Source of the DNA: Pseudomonadota bacterium
GTDB lineage: Bacteria; Pseudomonadota; Gammaproteobacteria; Xanthomonadales; Marinicellaceae
Assembly: GCA_008501575.1 (NCBI GenBank)
Contig: QQUO01000317.1
Location: forward strand, 1-24,656
DNA length: 24,656 bases
Reading direction: 5' to 3'
This document shows, in pieces, positions 12,311 to 21,432 of this stretch (position 1 is the first letter of the stretch; each line of letters opens with the position of its first letter). The notes beneath the pieces are model-generated. The model worked only from the letters and a program-made list of their open reading frames with translations, had not been told where the DNA came from and made no database searches. Position numbers and translations under genes: made by a program.

Positions 12311-14356
12311 TTAAGCAAAAATACCACCGGGCATTTTGGCCAATAAAGGCGCAATCACCAACGACACAATAGCCATCACATTAATCAGAATATTCATGGA
12401 CGGGCCTGAGGTGTCTTTAAAGGGGTCACCCACGGTATCACCCACCACAGTGGCGGTGTGTGCCGTTGAACCTTTACCACCAAAATGGCCTTTTTCGACA
12501 TATTTCTTGGCATTATCCCAGGCACCACCGGCATTGGCCATGGTCAGCGCCAACAACACACAGGAAATTAATGCCCCACCCAGCATGCCGCCTAAAGCCG
12601 CAGCACCTAAAACAAAGCCCACCACAATCGGTGACAATACCGCCAGCAAACCCGGTGCAATCATGCGTTTTAAAGCCGCTTTAGTGGCAATATCAATGCA
12701 TTTATCACTGTCGGGTTTCGCCGTTCCTTCCATTAAACCGGGAATTTCTTTGAATTGGCGGCGGATTTCTTTAATCATATCAAATGCCGCATCACCCACT
12801 GCCCGCATGGTCATGGCCGATACCAAGAACGGAAAAATACCGCCTAAAAACATGCCCATTAAAACCCTTGGGTCAGATATATTGAGCGCAAATCCGGGAA
12901 CACTGTTACTGATAACTTCAATAAAAGCCGCAATAATGGCCAAAGCCGCTAAGCCGGCAGCGCCAATGGCAAAGCCTTTACCAATGGCCGCAGTGGTATT
13001 GCCCACCTCATCCAAACCATCGGTAATGGCGCGTGTTTCAGCGCCTAAGTTGGCCATTTCCGCAATACCACCGGCATTATCAGCAATTGGCCCATAAGCA
13101 TCGATGGCCATGGTGATACCCACAGTTGCCAACATCCCAACAGCCGCAATACCGACACCATAAACGCCGGCGCCTTCCGGTAACAGTAAAGAAGTGCCAA
13201 ATATAATGGCGGCCAAAGTCATCACCGGTATCACCACCGATTCCATGCCCACAGCCAGACCTGAGATCAGGACTGTGGCCGGACCTGTTTCACCGTCTTT
13301 GGCAATATCACGCACCGGCTTACCACCGGTATAGTATTCGGTCACCAGGCCAATCAATATACCGCCGGCCGCACCCAACACAACACATTGCCAAACTCGA
13401 TTACTGATATCAAGATAAGCCATTAAAAAGTAAGCGGCAGCAATAAAAATAACGGTGGCACCAATGGTTCCCATCCGCAATGCCACATCTGGCTTTTGAC
13501 CACTGGCCAATTTAACAATAAAAATACCCAAAATGGAGCAGATAAGACCCAAGGAAGCCAACGCCAAGGGTAAAAACATTAAATCCTGTTGGCGTTCGGC
13601 TATTTGTTGGTAAAGAGGCACTGCCATGGTCGAGGCAATGGCAATACAAGCAATCATGGCACCACAATAAGATTCAAAAATATCCGAACCCATGCCCGCC
13701 ACATCACCGACATTATCTCCCACATTATCAGCAATTACGCCCGGGTTACGGGGATCATCTTCGGGAATTCCGGCTTCAATTTTACCCACCAAATCAGCAC
13801 CAACATCGGCACTTTTGGTAAAAATACCACCTCCGACACGGGAAAACAATGCCACCACTGAGGCACCCATACCAAAACCGTGAATGGCGTGTACGGTTTC
13901 ATGGTCAGCACCAAATAAATAGTACAATAAACCAAGACCCAATAAACCCATTGCAGCAACCGTTAAGCCCATAATGGATCCCCCATAAAAGGCCACTGAC
14001 AGGGCTGCTGCCTGACCTTTTTCATTGGCTGCCACGGTGGTTCGGACATTGGCTTTGGTGGCTGAAAACATACCAAAATAGCCGGCGATGGCAGAACATA
14101 ACGCACCCACAATAAATGAGAAGGGCGTATGCCAGGTACCGAAGCCAATATATAAACCGACAACCAAAATGGCCACAAATGTAAATAAAATGGTGTATTC
14201 ACGGCGCATAAAAACCATGGCACCGGCATGAATTTGATCGGCAATTTCTTTCACTTTACCAACGCCTGACGGCATTTTTAAAACCATAAAGAAAATAATA
14301 AAAGCCGTCAGCAGACCAAATCCGCCGACCAGCAAAGGGATAAATGCTTGATTCAT
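12311..14356 (-). CDS. hppA: Membrane-bound ion-translocating pyrophosphatase, K+-dependent type
   Basis: This integral membrane enzyme couples pyrophosphate hydrolysis to H+ or Na+ export. The 681-residue product has about 16 membrane segments and the family active-site signatures: DVGADLVGKIE (184-194), EDDPRNPGVIADNVGDNVGD (199-218), YGPIADNAGGIAEM (421-434), and C-terminal DTVGDPFKDTSGP. The stretch GNTTAAIGKG (452-461) has Ala at 456 and Gly at 459. K+-independent enzymes have Lys (GNTTKA) and Thr there, so the K+-stimulated subfamily, which contains both Na+ and H+ pumps, is indicated. Start ATG 14356 has AGAGG seven bases upstream; the frame open to 14377 begins with TTG upstream of that site. 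It is probably monocistronic because of the strong terminator. Confidence 0.95.
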   Translation of the reverse strand: MNQAFIPLLVGGFGLLTAFIIFFMVLKMPSGVGKVKEIADQIHAGAMVFMRREYTILFTFVAILVVGLYIGFGTWHTPFSFIVGALCSAIAGYFGMFSATKANVRTTVAANEKGQAAALSVAFYGGSIMGLTVAAMGLLGLGLLYYLFGADHETVHAIHGFGMGASVVALFSRVGGGIFTKSADVGADLVGKIEAGIPEDDPRNPGVIADNVGDNVGDVAGMGSDIFESYCGAMIACIAIASTMAVPLYQQIAERQQDLMFLPLALASLGLICSILGIFIVKLASGQKPDVALRMGTIGATVIFIAAAYFLMAYLDISNRVWQCVVLGAAGGILIGLVTEYYTGGKPVRDIAKDGETGPATVLISGLAVGMESVVIPVMTLAAIIFGTSLLLPEGAGVYGVGIAAVGMLATVGITMAIDAYGPIADNAGGIAEMANLGAETRAITDGLDEVGNTTAAIGKGFAIGAAGLAALAIIAAFIEVISNSVPGFALNISDPRVLMGMFLGGIFPFLVSAMTMRAVGDAAFDMIKEIRRQFKEIPGLMEGTAKPDSDKCIDIATKAALKRMIAPGLLAVLSPIVVGFVLGAAALGGMLGGALISCVLLALTMANAGGAWDNAKKYVEKGHFGGKGSTAHTATVVGDTVGDPFKDTSGPSMNILINVMAIVSLVIAPLLAKMPGGIFA

Positions 14357-14645
14357 AAAAAAACCTCTTTTGAACAATCTTGTGATAACAGTGCTTGTTT
14401 ATTGCGATAACATGTTTCGCCATCAGTTCACTGCTGCGTCTTGCGCTTTAGTGTAGTCTATTGAACCTATAAGCGCAGATTGGCTAAAGATTTTAACACA
14501 ATCTTACGACAATTCGGGATGAGATATGGACTCAATTTGCACAAAGTTTTCGGAACGGTAATCAAGCCATGAGATGATAAAAAGACCTGAATCAAAAACT
14601 GATTCATGGCAAAATAGGCACACTTGACTAAAGCACCCGACGATT

Positions 14646-15551
14646 ATGCAATCTGTGCTATCGACCGAACAAACACTGCCATATGTGGTGGATTTTAATC
14701 CCGTCTTTTTGAATCTTGGCCCAATAGAAATACATTGGTACGGAATCACGTATTTATTGGGCTTTGGTTTGTTTTATCTATTGGGTCGCTACCGCATTAA
14801 CAAATACCCAACCGGCTGGAACAAACAACAACTGTCTGACATTATCTTTTACGGTGCCTTGGGGGTGGTGGTTGGTGGCCGGATTGGCTGGGTGTTGTTC
14901 TACAATGACACCCCAATTTCAAGTGACCCGCTATTACCATTGAGGGTATGGGAAGGCGGTATGTCTTTTCATGGTGGACTGGTCGGTGTGCTTCTTGCTA
15001 TGGTCTATTTTAAGAACAAAACCAATAAAACATTTTACCAGGTCAGTGATTTTGTGGCACCTTTGACACCTTTAGGAATCGCCGCTGTTCGTATCGGAAA
15101 TTTCATCAATGGTGAATTGTGGGGGCGTTTAACCCAACAGCCCTGGGGTATGATTTTCCCAAAATCCCTGCCTTATCAACAACAAATGGACGTGGTCGGA
15201 GAGACAACCTGGAATCAATGGTACCAACAGGGTCAATTTAACCTGTACACACGACACCCTTCCCCCCTTTATGAAGCTTTCCTGGAAGGCATCTTAACCT
15301 TTGTGGTGGTTTGGCTGGCAGCGCATTTTGCTCGAAAACGCGGTACCGCTTCGGCGGTGTTTTTAATCAGTTATGGTTTGGGACGGTTTTTGGTGGAGTT
15401 TTTCCGCCAACCGGATGCCAATCGAGGCTTTATTGCCTTTGACTGGATGACCATGGGGCATCTGTTAACCCTGCCTATTTTGGCTTATGGATTATGGATA
15501 TTATGGTCACAAAGAAACAGCAAAACCTTTAATAAAAACCGGCCCGATTAA
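14646..15551 (+). CDS. lgt: Prolipoprotein diacylglyceryl transferase
   Basis: Lgt moves a diacylglyceryl group from phosphatidylglycerol to the lipobox cysteine of prolipoproteins, the first step of lipoprotein maturation in the inner membrane. The 301-residue product has about seven membrane helices and family motifs: IHWYGITYLLGF, VGGRIGWVLFYN, EGGMSFHGGL (with the essential His), AVRIGNFINGELWGR (with the essential Arg), HPSPLYEA, and GLGRFLVEFFRQPD near the end. ATG 14646 gives about a dozen residues more than E. coli Lgt and has no clear ribosome-binding site. No other suitable ATG lies between it and FNPVFLNLGP. The partner thyA, frequently downstream, is absent; the 3' end overlaps convergent gspN by 23 bases. 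Confidence 0.95.
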   Translation: MQSVLSTEQTLPYVVDFNPVFLNLGPIEIHWYGITYLLGFGLFYLLGRYRINKYPTGWNKQQLSDIIFYGALGVVVGGRIGWVLFYNDTPISSDPLLPLRVWEGGMSFHGGLVGVLLAMVYFKNKTNKTFYQVSDFVAPLTPLGIAAVRIGNFINGELWGRLTQQPWGMIFPKSLPYQQQMDVVGETTWNQWYQQGQFNLYTRHPSPLYEAFLEGILTFVVVWLAAHFARKRGTASAVFLISYGLGRFLVEFFRQPDANRGFIAFDWMTMGHLLTLPILAYGLWILWSQRNSKTFNKNRPD

Positions 15552-16290
15552 GCCGTCGACCTCCGCCCGGGCGCGGATCGCCAATCCCTTGCAGAGCGGC
15601 ATTAAGTTGGTAATGACCCGCTTTTGGAATTATATCGACATTCAGTTGCCATCGGTGTGGTTGGATGTAAAAGGCGCCGGATACGGTTAGTCGATCAGAA
15701 TTGGAATGAATGGTACCAACGATCATGCCATCTTTTTTTGTCTCAAGGTCAATAATAACATCACCCAGAGGCATTTGAGTAGGGCTTAAAAGCTTAAATT
15801 CTTTTAACCTCACTTGTCCGTCCAAACGTTCAACCCCGGCCTGTTTATCATAGACCATTTGATTAATATCAAATTGCCAATAGCCGTCAAAGCGTCCCTG
15901 ATTGAATTGTAAATAAGGCTGCAAATAATCCCAATTTAAATAGCCGGTTATTTGTTTAATGCGTGCTTGATTTTGGTTGATTTCTTTGAGCTTAAAAGTT
16001 AAATCATAGTTGTCCTGATACACCCGAATGCGTCCACCAATGCCGGTTAGCGAGCCCGGATAAAGCAACCATTCAGCATGTCCCATGGGTATCAAATCAT
16101 ACCGTAATTGCTCAGCTTCACCTTTGATTAATGAACCTGATACATCACGCAAAACCACCGGCTTTATAAAATCGCTGGCATAATCGTAATACCATCTCAA
16201 TGGCAAAACAGCCAACAGTAACACAGCAATAATGGCTAAAATTAACAGCCACTTGATTAAACCCATCATTCGATCTGTGGCACTTTTCAT
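15529..16290 (-). CDS. gspN: Type II secretion system protein N
   Basis: A 253-residue bitopic inner-membrane protein. After a short cytoplasmic part, one helix (WLLILAIIAVLLLAVLPLRW, about 14-33) is followed by a beta-rich periplasmic domain, with DVSGSLIKGEAEQLRY and WLLYPGSLTG as in GspN proteins, and the typical end GIGDPRPGGGRRLNRAGF. GspN is an accessory subunit found in some type II systems and its function is poorly defined. It overlaps gspM by four bases (ATGA), so it is translationally coupled. The last 23 bases overlap the convergent lgt. Confidence 0.85.
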   Translation of the reverse strand: MKSATDRMMGLIKWLLILAIIAVLLLAVLPLRWYYDYASDFIKPVVLRDVSGSLIKGEAEQLRYDLIPMGHAEWLLYPGSLTGIGGRIRVYQDNYDLTFKLKEINQNQARIKQITGYLNWDYLQPYLQFNQGRFDGYWQFDINQMVYDKQAGVERLDGQVRLKEFKLLSPTQMPLGDVIIDLETKKDGMIVGTIHSNSDRLTVSGAFYIQPHRWQLNVDIIPKAGHYQLNAALQGIGDPRPGGGRRLNRAGFY

Positions 16291-16769
16291 GATTTTGTTA
16301 CCCGCATTCGTATTGTGACCAACCCCAAGGTCCGGTCGGTGACATTAATATCCGCTTGATCAACCACCACTCCGTATTGACTGTAGATTCTTTGTAACCA
16401 ATCTGCCCACAAATCAAAGGGTACAGATTCGAGCCACAAAGTCACTGTTTGCTCATCAATCGGTTCAGAACGTTTTACCGCTTGTTGTAAGTTAATCTGC
16501 ATCAACTGACCATCCAGCCAAGCCGAAAATGTTTTATCAGACGGTAAAGACTTTTTAATTTGGGTTTGCTGACCGGTCAGCGATATGGCAGCTTGCTGCA
16601 TACTGGTTAACTGCCGTTGTAATTGAGCTTTCAGTTCAGCTTGTTGCATGATGAAATTGGATACCGGCCGATAAACCAGCAACCAAAGTAGCACCACAAA
16701 AACCAAGCCAGCCCCATAAATCAGGAGCCGTTGCTCGCGCTGGCTTAATTGTGTTAAAAAACGTTTCAT
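16287..16769 (-). CDS. gspM: Type II secretion system protein M
   Basis: GspM is an inner-membrane subunit that partners GspL in the assembly platform of type II secretion. The 160-residue product has a short basic cytoplasmic tail with SQREQRLL, the GspM hallmark, one helix (IYGAGLVFVVLLWLLVYRPV, about 17-36), a periplasmic coiled coil (AELKAQLQRQLTSMQQAA), and a small C-terminal ferredoxin-like domain with WLQRIYSQYGVVVDQADI. It overlaps both gspL and gspN by four bases each, indicating a tightly coupled unit. Confidence 0.9.
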   Translation of the reverse strand: MKRFLTQLSQREQRLLIYGAGLVFVVLLWLLVYRPVSNFIMQQAELKAQLQRQLTSMQQAAISLTGQQTQIKKSLPSDKTFSAWLDGQLMQINLQQAVKRSEPIDEQTVTLWLESVPFDLWADWLQRIYSQYGVVVDQADINVTDRTLGLVTIRMRVTKS

Positions 16770-17968
16770 CGGGCTTTCATGGTTAAAATGGATTGATAAA
16801 CACCATCACTTAATTCATTGACGCCAATATTAACGCGATAATCATTCGCCAGATTTTGCAACTGTTGGCGGTAGTTGTTGATATCACTGATGGTGGGTGC
16901 CGTTATTTGAATTTCAAGGTTGTTATCGAACAAACGAATGCCTGAAATTTCAACCGACTGCTGTTGCCGATTGGCTTCACCTAAAAAGTGAAATCCATCA
17001 AGCAGTATGTTATTGGGCTGATTTTGGTTATTGGCCTGTTTTAAACGTGACTGCATGGCGGCAAAAGGGTCACGTTGTTCTGTTTGCGATAATTGTCCAA
17101 ATTTATCAGTCAGTATTTCCTGCTGTTGCTTCTTAATGTTAGCGATGTCCGTCGCAAGTTGCCAGCCTTGATAGACATTGATAAACAACCAACTGATGGC
17201 TAAAAATCCGATTGCCATTAATGGTTTTATCCAGCTTATTGATTTGTGTTCTTGTTCAGAATCACGGTCATCACCACGGTATAAATTAACCTCTTTATCA
17301 GCCACTAAATAAGCACAGCAATCGGCTAAATCCAAGGACTTGACCGATTCAAATTGATGGCCATCAACCACATCGGGATTATTGGTCAGTAGGTGTTGAC
17401 AGTCATCACCAAAGGCTGAAATTAATGCCGGTAATTGTTGCTCTGATGACACCATCGTGGCATCAAGAGAAAACCGTAACAACAGCTTATTACCATCTTG
17501 CCAAAGGCTTAGGTGATGTTGTTTGGCGGGACAAAACACCGCTTCGCTATAAATTCCTGAAACGTTTAAATGGTGTTTTTTGATGAATTGGTTGAGTTGG
17601 TGGCGTTTTTCTTTACTGATTACAGCAACACTTTGTTGTTCGGGTGTGCTTATTTTCCATGCGTAGTAATTGTCTTCAACATCATTAACCAACTCATCTT
17701 CTATGCTGTATGGAATGGATTTTTCCAAAATATCCGCAGAACGGCTGGCCACCCGGCTATGGGTTAAATAAACCCAGGAAGCCGGCACCAATATAATCAC
17801 TTCTGTCTTGTTGCTGAGGACTGATTTGAATGCTTCAACAGGCAACCGACTGGCCGTGTTTTCGGCTTTATCGTAGGTGATTACTTGCGTAATATCGAGT
17901 TGATTGTCTATGTGAACCAGCAGAAAATCAGCCATACTCAGATTTATTAATTTAATTCCGGAAGCCAC
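16766..17968 (-). CDS. gspL: Type II secretion system protein L
   Basis: GspL links the cytoplasmic ATPase GspE to the inner-membrane platform. Residues 1-235 are the cytoplasmic actin-like part (VPASWVYLTH, IPYSIEDELVNDVEDNYYAW, and NLYRGD just before the membrane). One helix follows at about 249-266 (PLMAIGFLAISWLFINVY), then a linker helix and a periplasmic ferredoxin-like domain (350-400). I used GTG 17968, which keeps the family N-terminus MASGIKLINLS. Its AAGG ribosome-binding site lies in the loop of a 13-bp hairpin that ends at this GTG. ATG 17935 is an alternative. The gene upstream is an RND permease, not gspK, so gspLMN stand apart from the rest of the secretion operon. Confidence 0.88.
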   Translation of the reverse strand: MASGIKLINLSMADFLLVHIDNQLDITQVITYDKAENTASRLPVEAFKSVLSNKTEVIILVPASWVYLTHSRVASRSADILEKSIPYSIEDELVNDVEDNYYAWKISTPEQQSVAVISKEKRHQLNQFIKKHHLNVSGIYSEAVFCPAKQHHLSLWQDGNKLLLRFSLDATMVSSEQQLPALISAFGDDCQHLLTNNPDVVDGHQFESVKSLDLADCCAYLVADKEVNLYRGDDRDSEQEHKSISWIKPLMAIGFLAISWLFINVYQGWQLATDIANIKKQQQEILTDKFGQLSQTEQRDPFAAMQSRLKQANNQNQPNNILLDGFHFLGEANRQQQSVEISGIRLFDNNLEIQITAPTISDINNYRQQLQNLANDYRVNIGVNELSDGVYQSILTMKAR

Positions 17969-18003
17969 TGATTGTAGTCACCTTTGCAGATGACCACAAT
18001 CAG
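17968..18003 (-). promoter_or_regulatory. 13-bp hairpin covering the gspL translation start
   Basis: On the minus strand CTGATTGTGGTCA (18003-17991) pairs with TGACTACAATCAG (17980-17968), 12 Watson-Crick pairs plus one G-U, around a 10-base loop TCTGCAAAGG. The final G is the first base of the gspL GTG start, and the loop exposes the AAAGG likely to be its ribosome-binding site. On the plus strand the same stem is followed by TTTTT, terminator-like, but no plus-strand gene precedes it. Confidence 0.65.
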
Positions 18004-18012
18004 TTTTTAATG

Positions 18013-20382
18013 TTAACGGGCTTTAGGCATCAGCCAATACGCCAAAGCAGGCAATAATAACAGTGCGCCAATCATATTTACGATAAACATAAAGGCCAAT
18101 AAGATGCCCATGTCTGCCTGGAATTGTAAATCACTAAATATCCAAGTACCGACGCCTATACCCAGAGTCAAAGCAGTAAACAGCACCGCTTTCCCGGTTA
18201 AGCGTAAAGTATCACGATAAGCATCCACCAAGCCCATACCTTTGTTCAGTAAACTCTGTAAACGGCTGAAGATATAAATACCATAATCCACCCCAATACC
18301 AACACCTAACGCAACCACCGGCAATGTATTGACTTTTAAGCCAATCCCTAAAAACGCCATCAAAGCATATGCCAATAAGGACACCAGCGCCAAAGGAATA
18401 ACAATACTTAAGGTTCCGGCAATCGAGCGGAAAGTAATGAGACATAATAATATAACCGCACCGTAGACCATGATGAGCATCGGTATTTGGGCGCTTTTAA
18501 CCACATCATTGGTGGCTGCCATAACGCCAGCATTGCCGGTCGCTAAGCGGAAACGCACCGAGCCTTCAAGCAATTCACCCGAATCATCAACTTCAGGCGG
18601 ATGGACTTGTTGATAGTCTTTAACAGCCGCAACCACCCGATTGATGGTGGTGGCTTTATGATCTTCGGTAAATATCATCACCGGCATGACACTACAGTCT
18701 CTGTTCAATAAACCAGATGACGTATCAATACCCGATAAAGATTGCCGCATAACGTAGTTATTACGAGATATTTCACGCCATTTGGGATTACCTTCGTTCC
18801 AACCGGCGGTAATGATTTTACTGATGTCCGCCAGGGTAATAACCTGTTGAACCCCTGTTATGTTTTCCATGGTCCAGGCAAAATCATCGATGGTGCTCAT
18901 CACTTTGAAACTCTCGGTACACGCAGATGCAGTGGTTTCAGCGATGACATTAATCATATCCACACCCAGTGAAAACTCATCACTGATGGTCATGGCATCC
19001 TGGTTATAACGCGATTCGGCTCGCAGTTCCGGAACCCCGGCTTCTGAATCACCAATTTGCATTTGTTCGCTTTTGTAATAACCAAACACAAATAACACAA
19101 TGGCAATAACCACCGCAGTGGTAGCCAACGGGTTTTTGGCAAACTTTGACAGGCTGTCCCACACTTTTGTTTTGTCCTTCTTGGCCTCAAACTTAGCCAC
19201 AAAAGCTGCCATATTTTTTATCTTCATACCATGTAAAAGCAAGGGCAGAAGTATTAAGTTGGTGATAATAATTAGCGCCACACCGACTGTGGCAGTAATG
19301 GCTAATTCTTGAATAATTTCAATTTTGATAAAGTAAATTGTGGCAAAACCAATGGTGTCGGATAATAAGGCAATCATACCTGGAATTAACAACGCCATAA
19401 ATGCAGCTTTTGCCGCATGTCGGGTGTCTTTTGCATCTTGCTGTTGCACCAAATCATTGGTCCAACGTGAAATCATTTGCACCCCATGACTGACACCAAT
19501 GGCAAAGATTAAAAAGGGTGTCAATATATTCATCGGATCAATTCCCATACCCATTATTTTTAAAGCACCCATCTGCCAAATAACAGCCACCAGGGAACAC
19601 ACAATTGGATACAGTGTCAGTTTCCAGTTTTTAGAATACCAGAACATCAGTAAAGCAGTAATAAAAATCGCCAGGGCAAAAAAGTACAAGACCGATTTTG
19701 CACCGGCCGCCACATCACCAATGACCTTGGCAAAGCCGATAATGTGAACCTTTTGACCATCGCTTTCATACTTTTGTCGCAGGGATTCTAATTCCAATGC
19801 CACTTTTTGGTAATCAATTTTTTCACCCGTTTCAGGATTGGTTTCCTGCAAATCTGCCCAAACCATGGCACCATTAAAATCTTCGGCCACTAAGCGACCC
19901 ACAATGCCTGCTTTGACAATATTGGCACGAATGGTTTTGAACATTTCCGGCCCGGGCGTATAATTCGACGGAATAACATTACCACCGGCAAAACCATCTT
20001 CAACCACTTCCACAAAACGCACATTTGGAGTAAAAATGGATTTCACACTGGGTCGATAGACACCGGTGATGTAATAAACATCATCGGTCAATTGTTCAAA
20101 TTTTTGAAAAAACGACTCACTAAACATATCGCCGCTGTCATCCATTAATGCCACCAAGATACGATTAGCCCCACGAAATTCAGTGTGCTCCATAAAGGTC
20201 TGCATGTACTCGTGGTTTAAGGGTAATTGTTTTTCAAATCCGGCATCAACCTTTAAATGAGAAGCGAACCAAGCCATGACCAAGGTGGCCACAAACAATA
20301 AGCCCAATAACAATTTTTTATGACCGAATAATCCATTGGCCATACGTTCCGTCATTGTTTTTTTTGTTGTATTATCATTCAT
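18013..20382 (-). CDS. RND/MMPL-family inner-membrane permease
   Basis: A 789-residue proton-driven exporter of the RND superfamily, of the MMPL/COG1033 branch related to lipid and hydrophobe transporters. Helix 1 spans about 23-41. A large periplasmic loop follows (VDAGFEKQLPLNHEYMQTF onward to about 230), then a five-to-six-helix bundle (YFFALAIFITALLMFWY, ILTPFLIFAIGVSHGVQMIS), and the whole arrangement repeats in the second half with LPVVALGVGIGVDYGIYIFSR. It is the usual two-fold repeat, but no periplasmic adaptor (membrane fusion) gene is adjacent. Start ATG 20382 has AAGAGGTT just upstream and lies 12 bases after the YCF48 stop, so the two are co-translated. The substrate is unknown; the DUF1302/DUF1329 company suggests a lipid-like molecule. 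Confidence 0.88.
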   Translation of the reverse strand: MNDNTTKKTMTERMANGLFGHKKLLLGLLFVATLVMAWFASHLKVDAGFEKQLPLNHEYMQTFMEHTEFRGANRILVALMDDSGDMFSESFFQKFEQLTDDVYYITGVYRPSVKSIFTPNVRFVEVVEDGFAGGNVIPSNYTPGPEMFKTIRANIVKAGIVGRLVAEDFNGAMVWADLQETNPETGEKIDYQKVALELESLRQKYESDGQKVHIIGFAKVIGDVAAGAKSVLYFFALAIFITALLMFWYSKNWKLTLYPIVCSLVAVIWQMGALKIMGMGIDPMNILTPFLIFAIGVSHGVQMISRWTNDLVQQQDAKDTRHAAKAAFMALLIPGMIALLSDTIGFATIYFIKIEIIQELAITATVGVALIIITNLILLPLLLHGMKIKNMAAFVAKFEAKKDKTKVWDSLSKFAKNPLATTAVVIAIVLFVFGYYKSEQMQIGDSEAGVPELRAESRYNQDAMTISDEFSLGVDMINVIAETTASACTESFKVMSTIDDFAWTMENITGVQQVITLADISKIITAGWNEGNPKWREISRNNYVMRQSLSGIDTSSGLLNRDCSVMPVMIFTEDHKATTINRVVAAVKDYQQVHPPEVDDSGELLEGSVRFRLATGNAGVMAATNDVVKSAQIPMLIMVYGAVILLCLITFRSIAGTLSIVIPLALVSLLAYALMAFLGIGLKVNTLPVVALGVGIGVDYGIYIFSRLQSLLNKGMGLVDAYRDTLRLTGKAVLFTALTLGIGVGTWIFSDLQFQADMGILLAFMFIVNMIGALLLLPALAYWLMPKAR

Positions 20383-20394
20383 AGTAACCTCTTT

Positions 20395-21342
20395 TTAGTG
20401 ATTTGCTAAAGTTTGAATATCACTGCCTTCTTCACCCAGCAGTAGCATTTTAGCACCGTTATCTAACACCAACACATCACCGTAATCATCACCAATTTCA
20501 AGCGCTGAACTGCCGGATAAAGTGGATAAACGACCGGCCTGATAAACAACTCGGGCACCATTGGCACCCACCAAGATGGCTGACTCGGAATCAATTTGAT
20601 CACCGCCAAATAAACTGCTTAAATTGTTATTGCTGATATTTTGCCATGATTGACCTTGGTCACGGGAAGATAAGACATGGCCACGAAGACCAAACATAAT
20701 GACTTCATCGGCTAATGCCAAAACCCCAAACATCGAACCGGGATAAGGCAATTCAATGGCTTCCCACGATTGACCCTGGTCATGGCTGATAAAACCGTAA
20801 CCGGCTTCTCCGGCAATATAAAGGTTGCCATCATTGGCCATGGTGATGTCATTCAGGTGGTAATCCAATTCATCATGAATTAATTCATCTTGCCAATTTT
20901 GACCACCATCATCGGTGATAAGAATGGTGCCATAAGCACCAATGGCAAAACCATTTTGGGGATCTATAAAGTAAACAGATAACAATGGCATTTGCCGATC
21001 GGGGTCATAAAACTGCAGTTCCCAGGTTTCACCGCCATCACCACTGTGAATGATGGTGGCGTCATGACCCACCGCCCACACCATTTGCTTAATTGAAACA
21101 ACCTTTGTCAATAGGATATTGACCGGTACGTTGTCAATTTGCCGCCATGTTTGACCCTGGTCAGCACTTTTTAAGACATGACCATGTTCACCAACCGCCA
21201 GCAATTCATCACCTATTTTAGTCACTGAGAGTAACAGCACATCATCAGCTAAAGGCATCACTTTGCTGACCTCTTGAGACGATACCGCGCCACTCATGAG
21301 CAAAAATATCCAGGTAAAATATATCAACCTACTTTTTATCAT
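20395..21342 (-). CDS. Exported YCF48-like BNR/Asp-box beta-propeller
   Basis: A 315-residue secreted protein with a signal peptide (FTWIFLLMSGAVSSQ, cleaved near residue 22) and a single propeller built from Asp-box repeats: SADQGQTW, SGDGGETW, TDDGGQNW, SHDQGQSW and SRDQGQSW. Together with phrases such as VWAVGHDATIIHS and FAIGAYGTILIT, this matches the YCF48/photosystem-II-stability-like BNR family (also called PSII_BNR), here in a non-photosynthetic context. A periplasmic scaffold or chaperone role for the neighbouring transporter is likely. It lies 12 bases upstream of the RND gene, with a GGGG-type ribosome-binding site, and after a terminator that separates it from the DUF1329 gene. 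Confidence 0.87.
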   Translation of the reverse strand: MIKSRLIYFTWIFLLMSGAVSSQEVSKVMPLADDVLLLSVTKIGDELLAVGEHGHVLKSADQGQTWRQIDNVPVNILLTKVVSIKQMVWAVGHDATIIHSGDGGETWELQFYDPDRQMPLLSVYFIDPQNGFAIGAYGTILITDDGGQNWQDELIHDELDYHLNDITMANDGNLYIAGEAGYGFISHDQGQSWEAIELPYPGSMFGVLALADEVIMFGLRGHVLSSRDQGQSWQNISNNNLSSLFGGDQIDSESAILVGANGARVVYQAGRLSTLSGSSALEIGDDYGDVLVLDNGAKMLLLGEEGSDIQTLANH

Positions 21343-21374
21343 TGAAATGTCCCCTTATCAGGTATTTATACATT

Positions 21375-21408
21375 AAAAAAGGCCAAAGGCTAACGCCCAT
21401 GGCCTTTT
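21375..21408 (-). terminator. Terminator between the DUF1329 and YCF48 genes
   Basis: On the minus strand AAAAGGCCA (21408-21400) pairs with TGGCCTTTT (21385-21377), with a 14-base loop containing a small GGC/GCC helix. The T-tract continues to 21375. It lies 24 bases after the DUF1329 stop codon and splits the cluster into two pairs. Confidence 0.8.
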
Positions 21409-21432
21409 CTATTAGCCATTAACCGGTGATAA

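Noticed and set aside
12336..13097. 253-codon plus-strand open frame antisense to hppA
   Set aside because: It is a shadow of a strongly conserved gene, rich in Ala/Pro/Ser, and lacks a start signal.
15539..15555. Terminator for gspN (CGGC/GCCG followed by T-rich sequence)
   Set aside because: Only four base pairs, wholly inside the coding region before the stop codon; too weak to call.
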